A DNA stretch of 7,877 nucleotides from an uncultured Thiotrichaceae bacterium (GTDB lineage Bacteria; Pseudomonadota; Gammaproteobacteria; Thiotrichales; Thiotrichaceae), in NCBI GenBank assembly GCA_937931765.1, contig CALHAO010000063.1, forward strand, positions 1 to 7,877, in the 5' to 3' direction. The stretch's first letter is position 1; each line of letters starts with the position of its first letter. The notes beneath the pieces are model-generated. The model made no database searches and was not told where the DNA came from. It saw only the letters and a program-made list of their open reading frames with translations. Of this stretch, positions 5,391 to 7,877 are shown in pieces. Both the position numbers and the translations under genes were made by a program.

Positions 5391-6172
5391 CGCACTGACA
5401 CATCCGCTGAAGAAAAAACCTGACGCACGCCATTATTTAATAACACATCCAACTGTCCTTGCGCATCAATCCCTAATGACGTTCCGGACAACACCTCAGC
5501 GCCGGTATGCACCTGTATTTCACGGTGATGTAGAATATCCCATTGCTGCCAGTCCTGGGCAAATTGCGCCCGATTTAAACCAGGAAAAGCCTGTAAAGCT
5601 GGAATCAATTGCTGCAATAGCAGACTGATCAGATGATTACGATCAACACTCCGACCCAACACATCCGCCAGACTACACCAAGGCTGATCAATACCCTCGA
5701 CATCACTGCTGAGCATATTCACATTCAACCCGATACCGATCACTACCTGCTGCAACGGCTGTGCAGTTTGCAACAAAATCCCGCCCAGCTTCCGGCCTTC
5801 ATAATAAATATCATTCGGCCACTTCAGACCATGATCACTTAACCCTGCTTGCTGCAAGGCCCGAGCCACCGCCAGACCGACCTGAAGACTCAAGCTGCCA
5901 TAGTTCTCCGGCACCGCATCAAAACACCAACGCAGCGAGAAATAAATATTCTTATTAGCAGGCGACTGCCAGATCCGGCCACGTCGACCGCGACCCGCTG
6001 TTTGTCTTTCAGCCAGACACACATCAGCACAAGCCCCCTGCTCCAATAACCATTCATTGGTCGAGGCCAGCTCAGCAAAGACATGAATCCTGCCTATACT
6101 CTCAGCCAGTTCAGCAGGCAGCCCGGCAAAGATAGCCGCCTGATCCAAAGGTACATCAGCATTTTGTGTCAT
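5384..6172 (-). CDS. birA: Biotin-[acetyl-CoA-carboxylase] ligase, catalytic form without HTH domain
   Basis: Activates biotin as biotinyl-5'-AMP and attaches it to the biotin carboxyl carrier protein of acetyl-CoA carboxylase. The 262 residues contain the full ligase domain: ASTNEWL (36-42), the biotin/AMP loop GRGRRGR (60-66), LKWPNDIYY (116-124), RKLGGIL with K128 matching the active-site lysine, and GIGLNVN (146-152). A small C-terminal SH3-like domain follows (about 215-262). E. coli BirA has about 320 residues; here the N-terminal winged-helix DNA-binding domain is missing, so this protein should not act as a biotin-operon repressor. No good ribosome site precedes the ATG at 6172, making the start less certain, though no HTH-coding sequence is open upstream. 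Its stop overlaps the coaX start. Confidence 0.93.
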   Translation of the reverse strand: MTQNADVPLDQAAIFAGLPAELAESIGRIHVFAELASTNEWLLEQGACADVCLAERQTAGRGRRGRIWQSPANKNIYFSLRWCFDAVPENYGSLSLQVGLAVARALQQAGLSDHGLKWPNDIYYEGRKLGGILLQTAQPLQQVVIGIGLNVNMLSSDVEGIDQPWCSLADVLGRSVDRNHLISLLLQQLIPALQAFPGLNRAQFAQDWQQWDILHHREIQVHTGAEVLSGTSLGIDAQGQLDVLLNNGVRQVFSSADVSVRW

Positions 6173-6260
6173 AAATACAACAAAGCAAAAATGCCTATTT
6201 TACATTAATACGGCACTAAAAGTTACCGGAATTCGGCGGCTTAAAAACTTTAAAACTTGA
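6173..6260 (-). promoter_or_regulatory. AT-rich region upstream of birA, possible promoter
   Basis: The AT-rich stretch before birA contains a minus-strand -10-like TAAAAT (near 6201-6206) but no good -35 partner, so it may hold a weak promoter for the birA-coaX-SPOR operon. No intrinsic terminator with a U-run is visible after the preceding gene, so read-through from tilS is possible. Confidence 0.25.
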
Positions 6261-6298
6261 TTACTGTGATTCATGCTGGCGGGTGTGCGCTACATGGC
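6261..6298 (-). repeat. Collapsed relative of the hairpin repeat
   Basis: On the minus strand this reads GCCATGTAGCG, then 11 nt, then GCATGAATCACAGTAA. The plus-strand unit starting at 1296 reads GCCATGTAGCG, then 14 nt, then GCATGAAAG...CTTTCACAG. The blocks are in the same order with nearly the same spacing (22 against 25 nt between block starts), but here the central hairpin is almost deleted. It begins 3 bp after the stop codon of the upstream gene. Confidence 0.5.
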
Positions 6299-6300
6299 GC

Positions 6301-6915
6301 TTACAAGCAAGGTAACCGTGCAGCCTGCTCAGCCATTGCCCGTGCTTTGACATTCTGATTCTCACGTACCTGTGGCGCAATCTTACCGACCACACAAACA
6401 GCCTGTGGCGTGACTTTATTCACCACCAGGTAGGATGTGATTTTTTCAGGATTATCAGGGCCGTCATGCTCCGAAGCATTCAGGCGTACAATCATCCCGG
6501 CTAGCTGATCAGGTTTACCTTTTTCATGCCGCCATTCAATCAGGTTACCTAAAATACTGAAATGAGGTGTCACATGTGTCCAAAAATCTAATGAGTAATC
6601 AACACCCTTCATATGCAAGGTAATGCTTTGCCGGAGATCCTCTTCATGTGTAGTTACACCGATCTTACGGAATGACGGGCAGCGTTGCTCACTGCCTGCA
6701 ATATAACCTATCTCAATGTTTCCGACATGCCGGGAGAAAGTACAATCATCAGGCTTGATGGAAGTATAAGTACTGTCATAGCTTGGAGCAGCCATCAGCC
6801 CGGCACTCAAACCGGTCAATATTACGCCGAAAATAAGAGTTTGAAGGTATTTACGGTGAAAATCGTAGACTTTCATGCTTGGGCGTGAAATTTTTTCATG
6901 TGTATTATTAGTCAT
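6301..6915 (-). CDS. Unrecognised secreted four-cysteine protein
   Basis: I do not recognise the family. The 204-residue product has a basic, long n-region (1-26), a hydrophobic core (27-42, LIFGVILTGLSAGLMA) and probable signal-peptidase cleavage near A42-A43, so it is likely periplasmic or secreted. The mature part has exactly four Cys (C58, C79, C174, C203), enough for two disulfides, and a beta-rich centre followed by a Gln/Ala-rich helical end. I chose the ATG at 6915 because GGAGA lies 6 nt upstream; a longer reading from 6981 would translate a palindrome-bearing leader, and an internal ATG at 6876 would give a shorter signal peptide but lacks a ribosome site. The gene lies between tilS and birA, same strand, with 83 and 128 bp gaps, so it may be a separate insertion into an otherwise housekeeping string. 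Confidence 0.7.
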   Translation of the reverse strand: MTNNTHEKISRPSMKVYDFHRKYLQTLIFGVILTGLSAGLMAAPSYDSTYTSIKPDDCTFSRHVGNIEIGYIAGSEQRCPSFRKIGVTTHEEDLRQSITLHMKGVDYSLDFWTHVTPHFSILGNLIEWRHEKGKPDQLAGMIVRLNASEHDGPDNPEKITSYLVVNKVTPQAVCVVGKIAPQVRENQNVKARAMAEQAARLPCL

Positions 6916-6921
6916 GGTAGT

Positions 6922-6926
6922 TCTCC
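6922..6926 (-). promoter_or_regulatory. Ribosome-binding site deciding the start at 6915
   Basis: GGAGA on the minus strand, 6 nt before the ATG at 6915. It favours this start over the upstream in-frame ATG at 6981 and the internal one at 6876. Confidence 0.75.
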
Positions 6927-6940
6927 AGGTTAAGGGGTAA

Positions 6941-6954
6941 TCCAATGCATTGGA
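6941..6954. promoter_or_regulatory. 14-bp perfect palindrome upstream of the secreted protein gene
   Basis: TCCAATGCATTGGA is a perfect 7+7 palindrome lying 25 bp before the start codon at 6915. Its place in the short gap after tilS suits an operator or a small mRNA hairpin. I could not identify a convincing -35/-10 pair next to it and no regulator is assigned. Confidence 0.45.
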
Positions 6955-6998
6955 CAATTCCACTCTATGCCTGTTCCACATGATTTACTGTGATTTAT

Positions 6999-7877
6999 TT
7001 ACCTCCTCAAATCATCCATAGATAATTTAAACAACCCCGGAATCAGAATCAGTTGTTCACCGAAATAAACCAACGGGATACGTTCACGCAACCAGGGCGG
7101 AATCGCCTGATCCTGTAATAACTGCTTCAGACTGATGTGTATTCCGCCACGTTGTAATTTCTCTCCGCCTTGCCGAAAACGAATCTGTAACGGTTGCCCT
7201 GATAACGTCAGCTTCGGTAATAAATCACCCAAACCGGTCTTCTCTAACACCAGCCCTAATGACTCAATCAAACAATCATCATACGGCGCTGTCCACTCCA
7301 ATACCTCTTGCGGATCATGCTCAGACAATGGCGACATCACATACACATCATCACGATAACGCCTGACCTCACCACCTTGCCATTGAACACAAGGCTGCGC
7401 ATCCGGCTTGGCGGGCAGCACATCACTCAGGATATGTTGCAGCTTTTTCAGCGGTGGACTCGTAAAACCTGACTGATTCAACCACTGACGCAATAAGGCT
7501 TTGCGCATGACAACACTACAGGCCAACAAACCACTAACAGACAAGGTTCCGGCTTGAGAGCCATGCACCTGTAACAGCTGTGCTGCTAATAATTCACTTT
7601 GTAGCTCAACGGCTTCACCCTGCCACAGTGCAGCACGCGCCAGTAATCGATCAGTCGCAGGCCAACGCTCACGCAATTTAGGCAGGACTTCATGACGCAG
7701 ATAATTGCGGTCAAACACCAGTGATTCATTACTCGGATCATCAATCCAATCCAGCTGATAATGCGCCGCATAGCCAGCTAACTGTGCACGACTCAAACCC
7801 AGCAATGGCCGCAGCAATACACTATTGGCAAACGGGCGCGACTCCGGCATCGCCGCCAGACCTTCCGGGCCGGAACC
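6999..7877 (-). CDS. tilS: tRNA(Ile)-lysidine synthetase, N-terminus outside window
   Basis: Ligates lysine to C34 of the CAU anticodon of tRNA-Ile2, turning it into lysidine so that it reads AUA and is charged with isoleucine. The window holds the last 292 residues, open to the edge. The first visible residues GSGPEGLAAM continue into LLRPLLGLSRAQL, WIDDPSNES and DRNYLRHEVLPKLRERWP, all standard for the end of the N-terminal domain. The middle and C-terminal TilS domains follow, ending with RFRQGGEKLQ, HISLKQLLQDQAIPPWLRER and IPLVYFGEQLI, the tRNA-acceptor recognition part. The ATP-binding SGGxDS loop is beyond the window. The enzyme is essential in most bacteria, and the visible reading frame is intact. 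It leads the minus-strand gene string here. Confidence 0.94.
   Translation of the reverse strand, partial: GSGPEGLAAMPESRPFANSVLLRPLLGLSRAQLAGYAAHYQLDWIDDPSNESLVFDRNYLRHEVLPKLRERWPATDRLLARAALWQGEAVELQSELLAAQLLQVHGSQAGTLSVSGLLACSVVMRKALLRQWLNQSGFTSPPLKKLQHILSDVLPAKPDAQPCVQWQGGEVRRYRDDVYVMSPLSEHDPQEVLEWTAPYDDCLIESLGLVLEKTGLGDLLPKLTLSGQPLQIRFRQGGEKLQRGGIHISLKQLLQDQAIPPWLRERIPLVYFGEQLILIPGLFKLSMDDLRR

Noticed and set aside
6287..6300. Hairpin GCGC-TACATG-GCGC as terminator of the secreted-protein gene
   Set aside because: Only four base pairs and no U-run follows on the minus strand; better explained as part of the repeat relative.
6916..6981. Extended N-terminus of the secreted protein from the ATG at 6981
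   Set aside because: It would translate the palindrome region, has no ribosome site, and would bury the signal peptide even deeper.
6955..6998. Sigma-54 type promoter (GG-N10-GC) before the secreted-protein gene
   Set aside because: The nearest GG and GC are 11 nt apart and the flanking bases do not fit the consensus.

Overview
The window looks like chromosomal housekeeping DNA from a gammaproteobacterium of moderate GC content. The pointers are a YaiL-type DUF2058 protein, an MltA lipoprotein, a 6S RNA with the proteobacterial terminal hairpin, and a TilS / BirA / CoaX / SPOR gene string. I cannot fix the genus; a marine methylotroph or sulfur-oxidiser-like lineage is only a guess. No phage, transposase, CRISPR array, tRNA or rRNA was seen.

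Layout. Positions 1-887 (minus) hold the N-terminal three quarters of the 2-oxoglutarate dehydrogenase E2 subunit (sucB), cut by the window edge. Positions 888-1558 hold no convincing protein gene but much signal. There is a consensus sigma-70 promoter for sucB on the minus strand, with an 18-bp perfect palindrome over its -10/start region and a second 10-bp copy of the palindrome core 54 bp upstream, giving a 280-nt leader. The same gap has a family of hairpin repeats and a good plus-strand promoter for the next pair. Positions 1559-3232 (plus) carry a DUF2058 protein and mltA, separated by 3 nt and in the same frame. Positions 3274-3466 (plus) are a 6S RNA gene (ssrS) with its own likely promoter.

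Positions 3483-7877 are a minus-strand gene string, in transcription order: tilS (5' end outside the window), an unrecognised secreted four-cysteine protein, birA (biotin ligase without the DNA-binding domain), coaX (type III pantothenate kinase), a membrane-anchored SPOR protein, and a small CbiX/SirB-type chelatase with an unusual cysteine-rich tail. birA, coaX and the SPOR gene overlap end to start and are almost certainly co-transcribed; the chelatase follows after 37 bp.

Functional theme: cofactor and central metabolism (lipoyl-dependent E2, biotin attachment, CoA synthesis, tetrapyrrole metal insertion), tRNA modification, and cell-wall turnover. The least ordinary parts are the operator architecture ahead of a sucB that lacks an adjacent sucA, the hairpin repeat family (with a collapsed relative at 6261-6298 on the other strand), the location of 6S RNA between mltA and a chelatase gene, and the cysteine tail of the chelatase.
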